From the NCBI RefSeq assembly GCF_005930495.1, contig NZ_SJEX01000003.1:62001-126000 (forward strand): a DNA stretch of 64,000 nucleotides. Reading direction: 5' to 3'. The DNA is from Modestobacter excelsi. GTDB lineage: Bacteria; Actinomycetota; Actinomycetes; Mycobacteriales; Geodermatophilaceae. The translations under genes were made by a program, and so were the position numbers. The notes beneath the pieces were generated by a model that searched no databases, was not told the DNA's origin, and saw nothing but the letters and a program-made list of their open reading frames with translations. This document shows positions 25,822 through 35,572 of the stretch, one piece after another. How positions within the stretch are numbered: position 1 is the stretch's first letter; the number at the start of each line of letters is the position of its first letter.

Positions 25822-26820
25822 ATGCGGAAGCCCTCGCACTCCCTCGTGCCTTCTCGTCGTTCGGTGCTGGTCCTCGTCGCTGCGGTGACCGGCGGCCTGG
25901 TGCTCGCACCGTCGCCTGCCGCGGCGGACCCGCCCGCAGCCGTCGAGCAGGAGCTCATCGTGTTCGGTGGGGAGACCGAGGCCGGTACGCAGCTGTGGAC
26001 CGTGCGGCCCGACGGCACGCACGCGCAGCAGATCACGCACGTGGACGGAGATGCCGTCAACCCGGACTGGTCCCCGGACGGGCGCAGCCTCGTCTTCGAG
26101 TGGGCCCTGCCCGACGACGCGGGCGCACAACTCGCGGTCGTCGACGCAGACGGCGGGGACCTGCGCGTCCTGCCGGTCACCCGGCCGGACTGTGTCGACG
26201 CGAACCCGGCATTCACCGCAGACGGCCGGCGAGTGGTCTACCTCAACGACTGCCCGACGGAAGCCGCGCTGTACTCGCGTCCCGTCGACGGGAGTGGTGG
26301 ACCGCAACGCATCACCGCACCCGGCCCCGACGGCTACGACGAACCGAACCCCTCTCCCGACGGTCGGCTGCTGTCCTACATCCGGGTCGAGAACCGCGTC
26401 GAGTACCAGCAGGCGCTGACGGTCAGCCGGATCGACGGCACGGGGCCACGCGACCTGCTCCCGCCGTCCGAGGACGTGGCGGTCAAGACCGGCTGGTCCC
26501 CCGACAGCTCACATGTCGTGCTCACCACGGACGCCAACCAGATCGGTGATGCCCCGCTGGAGGCCAACGTCGCCACCATCGCGGTCGATGGCGGCGACCT
26601 GAGGTACCTGACCCACTACTCCGGAGGCGACCTGAGCGCCTTCGCGGGGTCGTACTCCCCGGACGGGCGCTGGATCGCCTTCCGGCTGCAGGACAACGCC
26701 ACCGGCGAGTCGGGGCTCTGGCGGATGCGGCCCGACGGGACACAGCGCAGCCTGGTCTTCAGCCGCGAGGGGCTGCGTCCGCGGTTCATCGACTGGGGAG
26801 GAACCCCATGCCCGTGGTGA
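25822..26820 (+). CDS. Secreted TolB-like WD40/PD40 beta-propeller
   Basis: 332 residues. A signal peptide (RRSVLVLVAAVTGGLVLAP, cleavage after PAAA near residue 37) leads to repeated PD40 blades. Each has a variant of the NPxWSPDGRxLxF motif: VNPDWSPDGRSLVFEW, ANPAFTADGRRVVYLN, EPNPSPDGRLLSYI, AGSYSPDGRWIAF. Such propellers bind partner proteins or peptides outside the membrane. There is no catalytic domain. ATG 25822 (or the adjacent GTG 25819) follows GGAGG at 25812-25816. Convergent with the YihY gene. Confidence 0.88.
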   Translation: MRKPSHSLVPSRRSVLVLVAAVTGGLVLAPSPAAADPPAAVEQELIVFGGETEAGTQLWTVRPDGTHAQQITHVDGDAVNPDWSPDGRSLVFEWALPDDAGAQLAVVDADGGDLRVLPVTRPDCVDANPAFTADGRRVVYLNDCPTEAALYSRPVDGSGGPQRITAPGPDGYDEPNPSPDGRLLSYIRVENRVEYQQALTVSRIDGTGPRDLLPPSEDVAVKTGWSPDSSHVVLTTDANQIGDAPLEANVATIAVDGGDLRYLTHYSGGDLSAFAGSYSPDGRWIAFRLQDNATGESGLWRMRPDGTQRSLVFSREGLRPRFIDWGGTPCPW

Positions 26821-26827
26821 GGGGAGG

Positions 26828-27817
26828 TCAGCCCTCGCCCGGGTAGGGCGGCGCGCTGTCCGCGACGACCGCCCCGCGCTCACCCAGCGGCTGCTCGGGC
26901 CCGACCGTCGAGTCGCGGGTGGTCTCCCGTTCGGCCTCGGCGTTGACCACCGCGCCCGCGATGACCAGGAACACGGTGGCCCACAGCCAGAACATGCTGA
27001 TCGCGACGCCCGCGAGGCCTCCGTACGTCGACTGGTAGTTGCCCAGCCGCTCGACGTAGGCGAAGAACCCGAGCGTGGTGGCCAGCCACAGCAGCGTCGC
27101 GACGGCCGAGCCGCCGGTGATCCACCGCCAGCGGGCCCCCTTGCGATCGGGGCCCCACCGGTACAGCACGGCGAGCACCGCGGTCATGACGCCGGCGAGG
27201 CACAGCCAGGCGAGCACGGGCGCGAGCGTGCGGACCACGCCGGGAGCCCCGGACAGCGATCCCGAGAGGGCGCCGGCCGCGGTGACCAGGGCACCCAGGA
27301 CCACGGCGCCACCGAGGACGAACAGGAGAGCGAGCCCGCTGCGACGGAGGAAGCCCCGGGTCTCCTTCTCGTGGTAGGCGAGGGTCAGCCCGTCGATCAG
27401 GTAGGTCATGGCGGTCGTCGCCGTGTAGAGCGCGACCACCAGCCCGGTGAGCCCGCTCCAGGTGTGCACCTGGGTGGATGCGGTCGTGATCGTCGTGAGC
27501 TGATCGGCCACCATCGGCCGGAGCTCGGTGGGCAGCATCCTGGTCACCCGGGACAGCTGCTGGAGCGCCTGCTCGGGGGTGTTGACCGCGCCGTAGACCG
27601 AGATCGCCGTCACCAGCACCGGCGCGATGGACAGGATCGCGAAGAACGCGACACCCGCGCTCTGCACCATGAGCCGGTCGCTGACCACGTGCACCAGCAC
27701 CCGCCGGAGGACGCGGCGCCAGCCCGCGGCGGAGATCTTCTGCGGCGAGTCGGCGTCACTGGCCTGCGGACGTCGTCCTGTCCGCGTCGCGCGCTCGTCT
27801 CCGGGAGCCCACGTCAT
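26828..27817 (-). CDS. YihY/RBN family membrane protein
   Basis: 329 residues with six predicted membrane helices. Family motifs are VQSAGVAFFAILSIAPVLV in the first helix, and YGGLAGVAISMFWLW with a VNAEAERET tail near the end. The family was once called ribonuclease BN, but members are polytopic membrane proteins of unsettled transport or lipid-related function. The N-terminal about 40 and C-terminal about 30 residues are charged and cytoplasmic. The start region is divergent from drrA with about 240 bases between. Confidence 0.9.
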   Translation of the reverse strand: MTWAPGDERATRTGRRPQASDADSPQKISAAGWRRVLRRVLVHVVSDRLMVQSAGVAFFAILSIAPVLVTAISVYGAVNTPEQALQQLSRVTRMLPTELRPMVADQLTTITTASTQVHTWSGLTGLVVALYTATTAMTYLIDGLTLAYHEKETRGFLRRSGLALLFVLGGAVVLGALVTAAGALSGSLSGAPGVVRTLAPVLAWLCLAGVMTAVLAVLYRWGPDRKGARWRWITGGSAVATLLWLATTLGFFAYVERLGNYQSTYGGLAGVAISMFWLWATVFLVIAGAVVNAEAERETTRDSTVGPEQPLGERGAVVADSAPPYPGEG

Positions 27818-28055
27818 GGCTCATCTCACCTGGGGCCGGTGGCGGTCGCAATACGGCTCTCCGCGCACCGGTGGTGAGCCGCCCGCCGTCGTCGTCATGG
27901 CGCGTCAGGACGCGGATCCGGATCGGGATCCCGCGGCCGGGATCACCCGCCGGGTGCGATGAGCCCGGGAGGTCGCCGGCGTCCGATGACTCCAGGGTCG
28001 ACCGCCGGTCAGACCTTGCACAGACGGCCGTGCCGGACCCGAGGTGAGGAAGCCG

Positions 28056-29045
28056 ATGAGCACACAGACCGCACTCGCGATCGACGCGCGCGGGCTCGGG
28101 AAGTCCTTCGGGGAGACCCGCGCCGTCGACGGGGTGGACCTCGCCGTGCCGGCCGGTGCCATCTACGGGGTGCTGGGCCCCAACGGTGCGGGCAAGACCA
28201 CCACCATCCGGATGCTGGCCACGCTGATCCCGCCGGATGCGGGGAGCGCCCGTGTCCTGGGGCACGACGTCGTGTCCGAGGCCGCGACGGTCCGCGAGCT
28301 GGTCAGCCTGACCGGCCAGCTCGCCTCGGTCGACGAGGAGCTCACCGGCCGGGAGAACCTCCGGTTGCTCGGCCGTCTCCTCGGCTACCCGCGTGCCGCC
28401 GCCAAGGACCGTGCGGACGAGCTGCTCGACGCCTTCGACATCGCCGAGGCCGGCGGCAAGCTGGTCAAGCACTACTCGGGCGGCATGCGCCGCCGGCTCG
28501 ACATCGCGGCGAGCATCGTGGTGACCCCCCGGCTGATGTTCCTCGACGAGCCGACCACCGGGCTGGACCCGCGCTCCCGCAACCAGGTCTGGGAGATCGC
28601 CCGGGCGCTGGTGGCCGAGGGGACGACGATCCTGCTCTGCACCCAGTACCTGGAGGAGGCCGACCAGCTCGCCGACGGCATCGCCGTGATCGACCGGGGC
28701 CGGGTCATCGCCGAGGGCACTCCCGCGGACCTCAAGGCCTCGGTCGGCACCGGCTCCCTGTACCTGCGGCTGCTCCACCCCGGGCAGCGCGCCGAGGCCG
28801 CTCAGCTGCTGGAGCGGACGGTGGGCCCGGTGGTGCTGGAGCCGGAACCAGCGGCCCTGTCGGCCACCGGAGCGGACGCCGGACGGGCGGCGATCGCCGT
28901 CGCCGAGCTCTCCCGTGCGGGCTTCCCGCTGGTGCACTTCTCCCTGCAGCAACCCAGCCTCGACGAGGTCTTCCTCGCGCTCACCGGCCACGCGGCGGAG
29001 GAGACGTCCCCGCTCTCCGACGACCTGCAGGAGCACCTGTCATGA
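28056..29045 (+). CDS. drrA: Daunorubicin-resistance-type ABC transporter ATP-binding protein
   Basis: 329 residues. Walker A is [14 protein letters not shown], the signature loop is [15 protein letters not shown] and Walker B is [15 protein letters not shown]. The C-terminal about 90-residue extension is typical of DrrA-type ATPases. It powers export of hydrophobic compounds through the DrrB channel. ATG 28056 is preferred to the GTG at 28044 because GAGG lies between them at proper spacing. The stop overlaps the ATG of the permease gene (ATGA), so the two are translationally coupled. Substrate is unknown. Confidence 0.93.
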   Translation: MSTQTALAIDARGLGKSFGETRAVDGVDLAVPAGAIYGVLGPNGAGKTTTIRMLATLIPPDAGSARVLGHDVVSEAATVRELVSLTGQLASVDEELTGRENLRLLGRLLGYPRAAAKDRADELLDAFDIAEAGGKLVKHYSGGMRRRLDIAASIVVTPRLMFLDEPTTGLDPRSRNQVWEIARALVAEGTTILLCTQYLEEADQLADGIAVIDRGRVIAEGTPADLKASVGTGSLYLRLLHPGQRAEAAQLLERTVGPVVLEPEPAALSATGADAGRAAIAVAELSRAGFPLVHFSLQQPSLDEVFLALTGHAAEETSPLSDDLQEHLS

Positions 29046-29878
29046 CCGCCACCACGACGGCGCCCGGCTCCGCAGACACCGCAGCGGTGCGCCGGGCCAT
29101 CTCGTCCACCCCTCGGCCCACCCGGCCCGGGCCGCTGTCGGCCGCGCTGACCTTCGGCTGGCGGGGCATGCTGAAGGTCAAGCACGTGCCCGAGCAGCTG
29201 CTCGACGTCACCGTCACGCCGGTGATGTTCCTGCTGATGTTCACGTACCTGTTCGGCGGCGCGATCGCCGGCTCCACCAGCGCCTACCTGGACTACACGC
29301 TCCCGGGCCTGCTCGTGATGTCGGTGTTGTTCACGACCGTGTACTCCGGGGTCTCCCTGAACACCGATCTGACGAAGGGGGTCGTCGACCGCTTCCGCAC
29401 CCTGCCGATCTGGCGGCCGGCGCCGCTGCTGGGCTCGCTGCTCGGCGACAGCGTCCGTTACGTGATCGCCGGCACGGTGATCATCGTCGTCGGCGTCGCA
29501 CTGGGTTTCCGGCCCGACGGCGGCGTCCTCGGGGCGGTCGCGGCGCTGGGACTGGTCGTCGCCTTCTCGTTCGGCCTGTCCTGGGTCTTCTCGGTCCTCG
29601 GCCTGCTCATGCGGTCACCGAACGCGGTGATGAACGCCGGGTTCATGGCGATCTTCCCGCTGACGTTCCTGTCCAACGTCTTCGTCGACCCCGCCACGCT
29701 GCCGGGCCCGCTCGAGGCCTTCGTCGACGTCAACCCGATCTCCGTCCTGGCCACCGCCTCGCGGTCGCTGATGGCCGGTGCGCCCGACGGCACGGCGATC
29801 GTCGTCTCCCTGGCGGTGGCGGCCGGGCTGGCCGCGGTGTTCCTGCCGCTCACCACGCGGCTGTACCGCAGCCGCTGA
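29042..29878 (+). CDS. drrB: ABC-2 type transporter permease, DrrB-like
   Basis: 278 residues with six membrane helices characteristic of ABC-2 permeases ([76 protein letters not shown]). It carries the conserved [20 protein letters not shown] segment seen in DrrB. An N-terminal Thr/Pro-rich tail of about 30 residues precedes the amphipathic helix. It forms the channel for the DrrA ATPase encoded by the overlapping upstream gene. Confidence 0.93.
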   Translation: MTATTTAPGSADTAAVRRAISSTPRPTRPGPLSAALTFGWRGMLKVKHVPEQLLDVTVTPVMFLLMFTYLFGGAIAGSTSAYLDYTLPGLLVMSVLFTTVYSGVSLNTDLTKGVVDRFRTLPIWRPAPLLGSLLGDSVRYVIAGTVIIVVGVALGFRPDGGVLGAVAALGLVVAFSFGLSWVFSVLGLLMRSPNAVMNAGFMAIFPLTFLSNVFVDPATLPGPLEAFVDVNPISVLATASRSLMAGAPDGTAIVVSLAVAAGLAAVFLPLTTRLYRSR

Positions 29879-29888
29879 GTCCTGGTGC

Positions 29889-29916
29889 CACCCTGCTCGG
29901 CACGCAGCAGGGCGGT
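29889..29916. terminator. Hairpin between convergent genes
   Basis: CCACCCTGCT (29889-29898) and AGCAGGGCGG (29907-29916) pair with one mismatch around an eight-base loop. It lies in the 37-base gap between the drrB stop and the stop of the transglycosylase gene, and is a plausible shared terminator. Confidence 0.5.
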
Positions 29917-30977
29917 CAGCGGCTGCCCTCCTCGGCGATCAGCTCGGCGACCTCCGCGGGCATCTCCGAGCAGTCGTCGTCGGAGTCCGGCTGGTCCTCG
30001 GCGAGGCCCTCGACGCCGGCGTCCTCGACCGGCTGGAAGCCCTTCTCCGCGATGTGCCGGGGCACGCGGGCCTGCGCGTTGAGGACGTGCGAGCGCGACA
30101 GCCAGCCGAGGCCGTCGTCCACCTCGAAGTCCAGCCCGCCGCCGGGTGCCCGCTGGACGTGACCGGGGGAGGGCAGCAGCCCGACCAGCTGGACGGCCTG
30201 GTCGACCGTCAGCGTGGACGGCGGTGTGTCGAAGTAGTACCAGCTGGCCGTGCAGATGCCGTAGACGCGCGGGCCGAGCTGCGCGTGGTCCACGTACAGC
30301 TCCAGCATGCGGCGGTCGTCGACCACCAGTGCCAGCTCCACCGACAGGCCGGCCTCGACCGCCTTGCGCCAGGCGCTCATCCCCTGGTTGAGGAAGAGGT
30401 TCTTCGCCACCTGCTGCGGGATGGTCGACCCGGACGGGTCCTCCTCGCCGCGGAGGTGCGCCTCGGCGCGGCCGTACAGCTCGTCCCAGGTGAACGCTCC
30501 CTCGCGGTAGGGAAGGGGCTGGTCCTCGTGCGCGATGACGGCGGCGAGGAAGTTGCGCGACACGTGCTCGACCGGCACCGACTGCTGGATGGCCCCCTGG
30601 CTGTTGGCCAGCATGAACGCCGTCGTCGGCGGGTCGATCCAGCGCAGCGACAGCAGCACCACGGCCTGCACGAGGAAGGTGACCGCCAGCAGCCGGAGCA
30701 CCCGTCGGGGCAGCCGGCGGCGCTCCCGACGCCTCGGCTCGTCCGCGGGCGGGGCCTGGCCCCTGCGCCGCCAGGTGTCCCGGCGACCGCGCTCGCGCGC
30801 AGGCGTAGCCGACGGCTCGGCCCAGGGGTCGGCCGGCGGAGCGGGTGCGCCGCCGTGCCGGGGGAGCTCGTCGCCGGCAACCGGCCGCGCCATCCGCCGG
30901 GTGGACGTCCGATCCGTCCCCTGCTGCCCGGGCGGGTCGTCGTCGGGCGAGCGGCGGCGGTGCGACGCGAAGGGCAT
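29916..30977 (-). CDS. Monofunctional peptidoglycan transglycosylase (GT51)
   Basis: 353 residues. An about 90-residue Arg/Pro-rich cytoplasmic tail and one membrane helix (VLRLLAVTFLVQAVVLLSL) precede a GT51 domain. The catalytic Glu lies in VIAHEDQPL, and the hallmark GSTIPQQVAKNLFL and the helix after it are intact, followed by ELYVDHAQLGPRVYGI. No transpeptidase domain follows, so it only polymerises lipid II. The usual FxxHxGhD segment after the catalytic Glu is replaced by LPYREGAFTWDEL, a divergent form. The acidic C-terminus is unusual. Confidence 0.85.
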   Translation of the reverse strand: MPFASHRRRSPDDDPPGQQGTDRTSTRRMARPVAGDELPRHGGAPAPPADPWAEPSATPARERGRRDTWRRRGQAPPADEPRRRERRRLPRRVLRLLAVTFLVQAVVLLSLRWIDPPTTAFMLANSQGAIQQSVPVEHVSRNFLAAVIAHEDQPLPYREGAFTWDELYGRAEAHLRGEEDPSGSTIPQQVAKNLFLNQGMSAWRKAVEAGLSVELALVVDDRRMLELYVDHAQLGPRVYGICTASWYYFDTPPSTLTVDQAVQLVGLLPSPGHVQRAPGGGLDFEVDDGLGWLSRSHVLNAQARVPRHIAEKGFQPVEDAGVEGLAEDQPDSDDDCSEMPAEVAELIAEEGSR

Positions 30978-31131
30978 GCGGTGCTGTCCTCCCGGGACCG
31001 ACGGACCGGGTCCCAGGCTACGAGAGACCCGGCGGAGATCCGGTCACCGGGCCGGGTGCGTCGTGGACGGACCGGGTGCCTGCGCGCGCCGCCCCGACGA
31101 GCCGGCCCGGGGCGGCCCGCGCGCCCCGGTG

Positions 31132-33261
31132 TCACGAGCGGGCCGGTGCCCCCGACCCGCTCGTGACCGGAGCGGTGCCCTCGGCGGGTGCGCCGGGTCC
31201 GTCGGGCCGCTGCGCGAGTGCGCTGGGCCACCACATGTGCCGGCCGACGTCGAGGGTGAGGGAGGTGACGAGCACCGAGCGCACGACCACCGTGTCGAGC
31301 AGCACCCCCAGGGCGACGGCGATGCCCAGCTGCGTCAGGAAGGTCAGCGGCAGCGTGCCGAGCACCGCGAAGGTCGCTGCGAGCACCAGGCCGGCCGAGG
31401 TGATGACGCCGCCGGTGGCCGCCAGGCCGATCAGTGCGGCCCGACGGGTGCCGTGGTCGGCCGCCTCCTCCCGCACCCGGGTCATCAGGAAGATGTTGTA
31501 GTCGATGCCCAGGGCGACGAGGAACACGAAGACGAACAGCGGGAACGAGCTGTCCGTTGCGGTGACCCCGATCGTCCACTCGAACACCAGGGCGCTCAGC
31601 CCCAGCGCCGCGCCGTAGGACAGCACCACCGTGGCGATCAGGATCACCGGGGCCACCAGCGCCCGCAGCAGCAGGCCCAGCACCACCAGGACCACCAGCA
31701 TGATCAGCGGGATGACCACGAGGTCGTCCCGCTGGGAGGCTTCCTGGACGTCGAGGTTCAGCGCGGTGTTCCCGCCGACGAGCGCCTCGCCGTCACCTGC
31801 GTCGTCCAGCGTCGTCCGCAGCCGCTCGATGGTGGCGTACGCGGCCGGGCTGTCGAAGGGGTCGGCCAGCGCGGCCTCGACCAGGGCCTGGCCGCCGGAG
31901 ACCTGCGGCTCCCCGGTCTCGGCGATGCCGTCGGTCGCGGCCACCGTGTCGGACACCTCTGCGGCCGAGCCGGCCGAGGTCACCACGTAGACGGAGTTGC
32001 CCGCGGCGGCCGGGAAGTGATCGGCGGCCACCGCTTCCCCCTGGATCGACTCCGGCGTGCCCCGGAAGCTCTCCGCCTGGGTCAGCCCGCTGGGGGAGAG
32101 GAGGAACACCCCGGCGCAGGCCACCAGGAGCAGCGCGCTGGTGACGACCCAGGTCGCGCGCGGTCGCGGGCGGATCCGGGCGCCCACCCGGGCCCAGATC
32201 CCGGTCGCGGTCGGCTCGGCGCTGCCGAAGGTCGGGCGCACCGGCCAGAAGACCCAGCGGCCGCAGATGACCAGCAGCGCGGGGAGCAGCGTCATGAGCA
32301 CCATGAGGGTGACCGCGACGCCGATCGCGGCGACCGGCCCCAGCCCGGCGGTCGAGTTCATCTCCGCGAAGACCAGGCACAGCATGCCGAGGGCGACGGT
32401 GCCGCCGCTGGCCAGCACCGCCGGCCCGGCCCGGTGCACGGCCTCGGTCATGGCCTCGTGCCGATCGGTGTGCAGCCGCAGCTCCTCCCGGTACCGCGCG
32501 ATCAGGAGGAGGGCGTAGTCGGTGCCGGCGCCGACGACCAGCACGGTGAGGATGCTCGCGCTCTGCGCGTTGACGGTCAGGTCGGCGTGGCGGGCCAGCA
32601 GGTAGATGACGGCCTGCGAGGTGACCAGGGCGATGACCGCCGAGAAGATCGGCAGCACCCAGAGCACCGGGCTGCGGTAGGTGAACAGCAGGATGACGAT
32701 GACCACGCCCAGGGCCGCGAACAGCAGGGTGCCGTCGATCCCCTGGAAGGCCTCCGCCGAGTCGGCGGCGCTGCCCGCGGGGCCGGTCACGTAGGCAGCC
32801 AGGCCCTCCCGGCCGTCCGATGCCTCGGCCCGGATCCCGTCGACGACCGGGGCGATCCGCTCCCAGCCGTCGGCACCCACGTTGAGCGGCACGATCAGCT
32901 GGACGGCCTCGCCGTCCTCGGCGGGGACGGGGCCGACCACGGTGCCGTCGAGCTCCGCCAGCTCCCCGAAGAGCCGGACGTCCTCCTCGATGGCCGCGGT
33001 GTCGGCAGCGGTGAGGCCTCCGTCGCGCTCGTAGACCACGACGGCTGGGATGATGTCGGGGTCCGAGCCGAGCTCGGTCTGCAGCTGCAGGGCACGGGTC
33101 GACTCCGCGTCCGCCGGCAGCCACGCCGCGATGTCGTTCACCTGCTCGTCGGTGAGCCTGCCCGCCAGCGGGGCCGCGAGGGCGGCCACCAGCAGCCAGA
33201 AGACGAGCACCACCCACTTGAGGCGTGGATGGCTGACGCGCGAGGCGAACGACCTGCCCAT
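31132..33261 (-). CDS. MMPL family RND-type transporter
   Basis: 709 residues in two homologous halves, each with one leading helix, a large extracytoplasmic domain and five further helices. Characteristic stretches are VLVVGAGTDYALLLIARYRE in the first half and VFLVALGIDYNIFLMTRVRE in the second; the paired Asp-Tyr motifs are the proton-relay residues of MMPL proteins. It exports lipids or hydrophobic metabolites using the proton gradient. ATG 33261 begins the cytoplasmic amphipathic helix. A -10-like TAGCGT lies about 60 bases upstream. No lipid biosynthesis genes are adjacent, so cargo is unknown. Confidence 0.93.
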   Translation of the reverse strand: MGRSFASRVSHPRLKWVVLVFWLLVAALAAPLAGRLTDEQVNDIAAWLPADAESTRALQLQTELGSDPDIIPAVVVYERDGGLTAADTAAIEEDVRLFGELAELDGTVVGPVPAEDGEAVQLIVPLNVGADGWERIAPVVDGIRAEASDGREGLAAYVTGPAGSAADSAEAFQGIDGTLLFAALGVVIVILLFTYRSPVLWVLPIFSAVIALVTSQAVIYLLARHADLTVNAQSASILTVLVVGAGTDYALLLIARYREELRLHTDRHEAMTEAVHRAGPAVLASGGTVALGMLCLVFAEMNSTAGLGPVAAIGVAVTLMVLMTLLPALLVICGRWVFWPVRPTFGSAEPTATGIWARVGARIRPRPRATWVVTSALLLVACAGVFLLSPSGLTQAESFRGTPESIQGEAVAADHFPAAAGNSVYVVTSAGSAAEVSDTVAATDGIAETGEPQVSGGQALVEAALADPFDSPAAYATIERLRTTLDDAGDGEALVGGNTALNLDVQEASQRDDLVVIPLIMLVVLVVLGLLLRALVAPVILIATVVLSYGAALGLSALVFEWTIGVTATDSSFPLFVFVFLVALGIDYNIFLMTRVREEAADHGTRRAALIGLAATGGVITSAGLVLAATFAVLGTLPLTFLTQLGIAVALGVLLDTVVVRSVLVTSLTLDVGRHMWWPSALAQRPDGPGAPAEGTAPVTSGSGAPARS

Positions 33262-33671
33262 GGTGCCCTCTCAGGATCCCCGGGCCGGCAGACCCGGACG
33301 GCGACGGGTGCGGCGGCGACGCTAGCGAGACCCGGCAGTCTCGTCACCGCCTTTTCCGCGGACGGGTGGAGCGCTCTCACGACCGTCCCGCGGACCGTTC
33401 GCGGGTGACCGTCCCCTCGCCGGGCGTGACCGGTCAGCGGGTGGCCGCTCGAGGAGCCTGCCGCACGGGCACGGCCCCGGGGTTCACCCGGGGCGGGTGG
33501 TTCCGCAGGCACTGCCGGCGCCGAGGCCGGCATCGCCGGACGAGGGGCTGAGCCGAGCGCAAGGGACCTTCGGCCGTGTCCGCTGGGCCGCCGCGCCCCT
33601 AGCGTCGGCCGCGCAGTCCGTGCGCTCCCGGACGGCGGGTGCGCGCCCACCGAGTGGACGAGGGAGCAGTC
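33262..33671. other. 410-base divergent promoter region
   Basis: No gene seen. TAGCGT occurs on the minus strand (complement of 33319-33324) upstream of the MMPL gene and on the plus strand (33600-33605) upstream of the FAD oxidase. These are possible -10 elements facing outward. The rest is G/C-rich without clear repeats. Confidence 0.4.
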
Positions 33672-35072
33672 ATGACCCAGGCACTGTCGACCCTGGCCGA
33701 TCGGGTCACCGGCACGGTCATCCGTCCGGGGCACCCCGAGTACGAGGAGGCGCGGCGGGTCTACAACGGGATGATCGACGCCCGGCCCGCGGCGATCGTC
33801 CGCTGCGCGACGGAGGAGGACGTGGTCGCCGTGGTGCGGCTGGCGGCCGAGCAGCGGATGGACCTCGCCGTCCGCGGCGGTGGGCACAGCGTGCCCGGGT
33901 TCGGCACCGCGGACGGGGCTGTCGTCGCGGACCTCTCGCCGATGCAGGCGGTGGAGGTCGACGACGCCCAGCGGACCGCGACCGCCGGCGGTGGCACCAC
34001 GTGGGGCCGGTTCAACGACGTCACCGCTGCCCACGGGCTGGCCACCACCGGCGGCATCATCGCGAGCACCGGCATCGCCGGGCTGACCCTCGGGGGAGGC
34101 ATCGGCTACCTCGGCCGGGCGTACGGGCTCTCCTGCGACAACCTGCTGTCGGCGCGGGTGGTCACCGCCGACGGCAGCCGGCTGACGGCCAACGCGGACG
34201 AGCACCCCGACCTGTTCTGGGCGCTGCGTGGCGGCGGCGGCAACTTCGGCGTCGTCACCGACTTCACCTACCGCCTGCACCCGGTCGGCGAGCTGCTGGT
34301 CGGGCTCATGTTCTTCGAGCTGACCGACGGCCCGGCCGTCTTCCGGTTCTTCGACGAGATGCTGGACGAGGCGCCCCGGGAGTACGGCGGGTACCCGGCC
34401 ATCCACCTGGCCCCGCCGCTGCCGTTCATCCCGGAGGAGCGCGTCGGTCAGCCGTTCGCGGTGGTCGTCTCCCCCTGGACCGGGGACCCGGCCGAGGGGC
34501 AGCGCTTCTACGACCGGTTCCGCCAGGTGGCCACACCGGCGGCCGAGATGGTGGCGCCCATGCCGTACCCGGCGCTGAACGCGCTGTTCGACCCCCTGCT
34601 GCCGCCCGGCCTGCAGCACTACTGGAAGAACGCCTGGGTCACCGAGCTCAGCGACGACCTGATCGCGGCGCACATGGAGGTGGGTGGCCGGATGCCGGCG
34701 ATCACCTGCGCCATGCACATGTACGCGATGGACGGCGCGGTGCAGGACGTGCCCTCGGATGCCACCGCGTTCGGGCACCGCGACGCCCGGTACGTCATCA
34801 ACATCGCCGGCATGTGGCCCGACCCGGCGGAGAACGAGGCCAACACCGCCTGGGTGCGCGACTACTACGCGGCGATCGCGCCGCACACCCAGACGGGGGG
34901 CTACGTCAACTTCGCCTCGGCCGACGACCAGCAGAAGGCGCCGGACAACTACGGCGCCAACCACCAGCGGCTGACCGAGGTCAAGCGCCGCTACGACCCG
35001 ACGAACCTCTTCCACCTCAACCAGAACATCGAGCCCTCGCCGGTGCCGCCGCCGAGGAGGACCCCGGGCTGA
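33672..35072 (+). CDS. FAD-linked oxidase (berberine-bridge-like)
   Basis: 466 residues. The PCMH-type FAD domain has RGGGHSVPGFG, whose His is the expected covalent 8-alpha-histidyl attachment site. TLGGGIGYLGRAYGLSCDNL follows. The position of the second, 6-S-cysteinyl link of bicovalent family members (just before GGG) has no Cys (ASTGIAGLTLGGG), so monocovalent flavin is predicted. The C-terminal BBE motif is RRYDPTNLFHLNQNI. Family members oxidise sugars, alcohols or alkaloid-like compounds with oxygen. ATG 33672 follows GAGGGAGC; an upstream GTG at 33639 lacks one. Confidence 0.9.
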   Translation: MTQALSTLADRVTGTVIRPGHPEYEEARRVYNGMIDARPAAIVRCATEEDVVAVVRLAAEQRMDLAVRGGGHSVPGFGTADGAVVADLSPMQAVEVDDAQRTATAGGGTTWGRFNDVTAAHGLATTGGIIASTGIAGLTLGGGIGYLGRAYGLSCDNLLSARVVTADGSRLTANADEHPDLFWALRGGGGNFGVVTDFTYRLHPVGELLVGLMFFELTDGPAVFRFFDEMLDEAPREYGGYPAIHLAPPLPFIPEERVGQPFAVVVSPWTGDPAEGQRFYDRFRQVATPAAEMVAPMPYPALNALFDPLLPPGLQHYWKNAWVTELSDDLIAAHMEVGGRMPAITCAMHMYAMDGAVQDVPSDATAFGHRDARYVINIAGMWPDPAENEANTAWVRDYYAAIAPHTQTGGYVNFASADDQQKAPDNYGANHQRLTEVKRRYDPTNLFHLNQNIEPSPVPPPRRTPG

Positions 35073-35194
35073 CCGGAGAGGGCGTCCGGCACCGCGGGAC
35101 CGGGCGCCGTCGGAGGCCGCGCTCCCGCCGCCGGCAGCTGGACGGCGACCCGGAGGTCGCCGGCGGGGCGCGGGACGATGCTCAGGGACCCCGA

Positions 35195-35323
35195 GTGCAC
35201 CCGGGTGATGCTGGCGACGATCGCAACGAGCCCTGGGACTACGAACTGCACCCCGACGCGGTCGAGCACGGCTGCCCGCCGCTGTACGCCGACCCCACCG
35301 AGGACCCGCGGATGCACCGCTGA
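35195..35323 (+). CDS. Possible 42-residue acidic microprotein
   Basis: A short frame from GTG 35195 to TGA 35323 reads NEPWDYELHPDAVEHGCPPL then YADPTEDPRMHR. Its composition is protein-like: W, Y, D, E and H are frequent, unlike the Arg/Ala/Pro-rich noise of the other frames here. No ribosome binding site is clear and the true start could be elsewhere. No family is recognised. It ends seven bases from the stop of a convergent small gene. Confidence 0.4.
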   Translation: MHPGDAGDDRNEPWDYELHPDAVEHGCPPLYADPTEDPRMHR

Positions 35324-35330
35324 CCGGCGC

Positions 35331-35552
35331 TCACGGCCCGGGTGGACCCGGGTGCCGGAGGACCTCCTGGATGGCCTCGATCCAGTACTGGGTGATGCGC
35401 CCGCGGGCGCGGGCCAGGTAGCGGCCGGCCAGGTCCACCCGGCGGCCGGCCCGGACGTCGGCCAGGAAACGGCGGACGAGGTCCTCCTCGGCCCGGCTGC
35501 CCGAGGCCACCGGTTCGGGCGTCCCGGCGGCTCGGTCCGTCGTCCCGGTCAT
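35331..35552 (-). CDS. Small hypothetical protein downstream of azoreductase
   Basis: 73 residues from ATG 35552, 20 bases after the azoreductase stop, so probably cotranscribed. A helical core (EEDLVRRFLADVRAGRRVDL, ARGRITQYWIEAIQEVLRHP) follows a Thr/Pro-rich leader. The opening LVRRFLADV resembles the first helix of SnoaL-like proteins, but the rest of that fold is missing. I do not assign a family. The ribosome binding site is weak. Confidence 0.55.
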   Translation of the reverse strand: MTGTTDRAAGTPEPVASGSRAEEDLVRRFLADVRAGRRVDLAGRYLARARGRITQYWIEAIQEVLRHPGPPGP

Positions 35553-35572
35553 CCGTGCGGCGCTCGCGCGGG

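Noticed and set aside
24555-26549. 664-codon plus-strand frame overlapping the recombinase and propeller genes
   Set aside because: It passes through two well-supported genes in a wrong frame and has no motif of its own.
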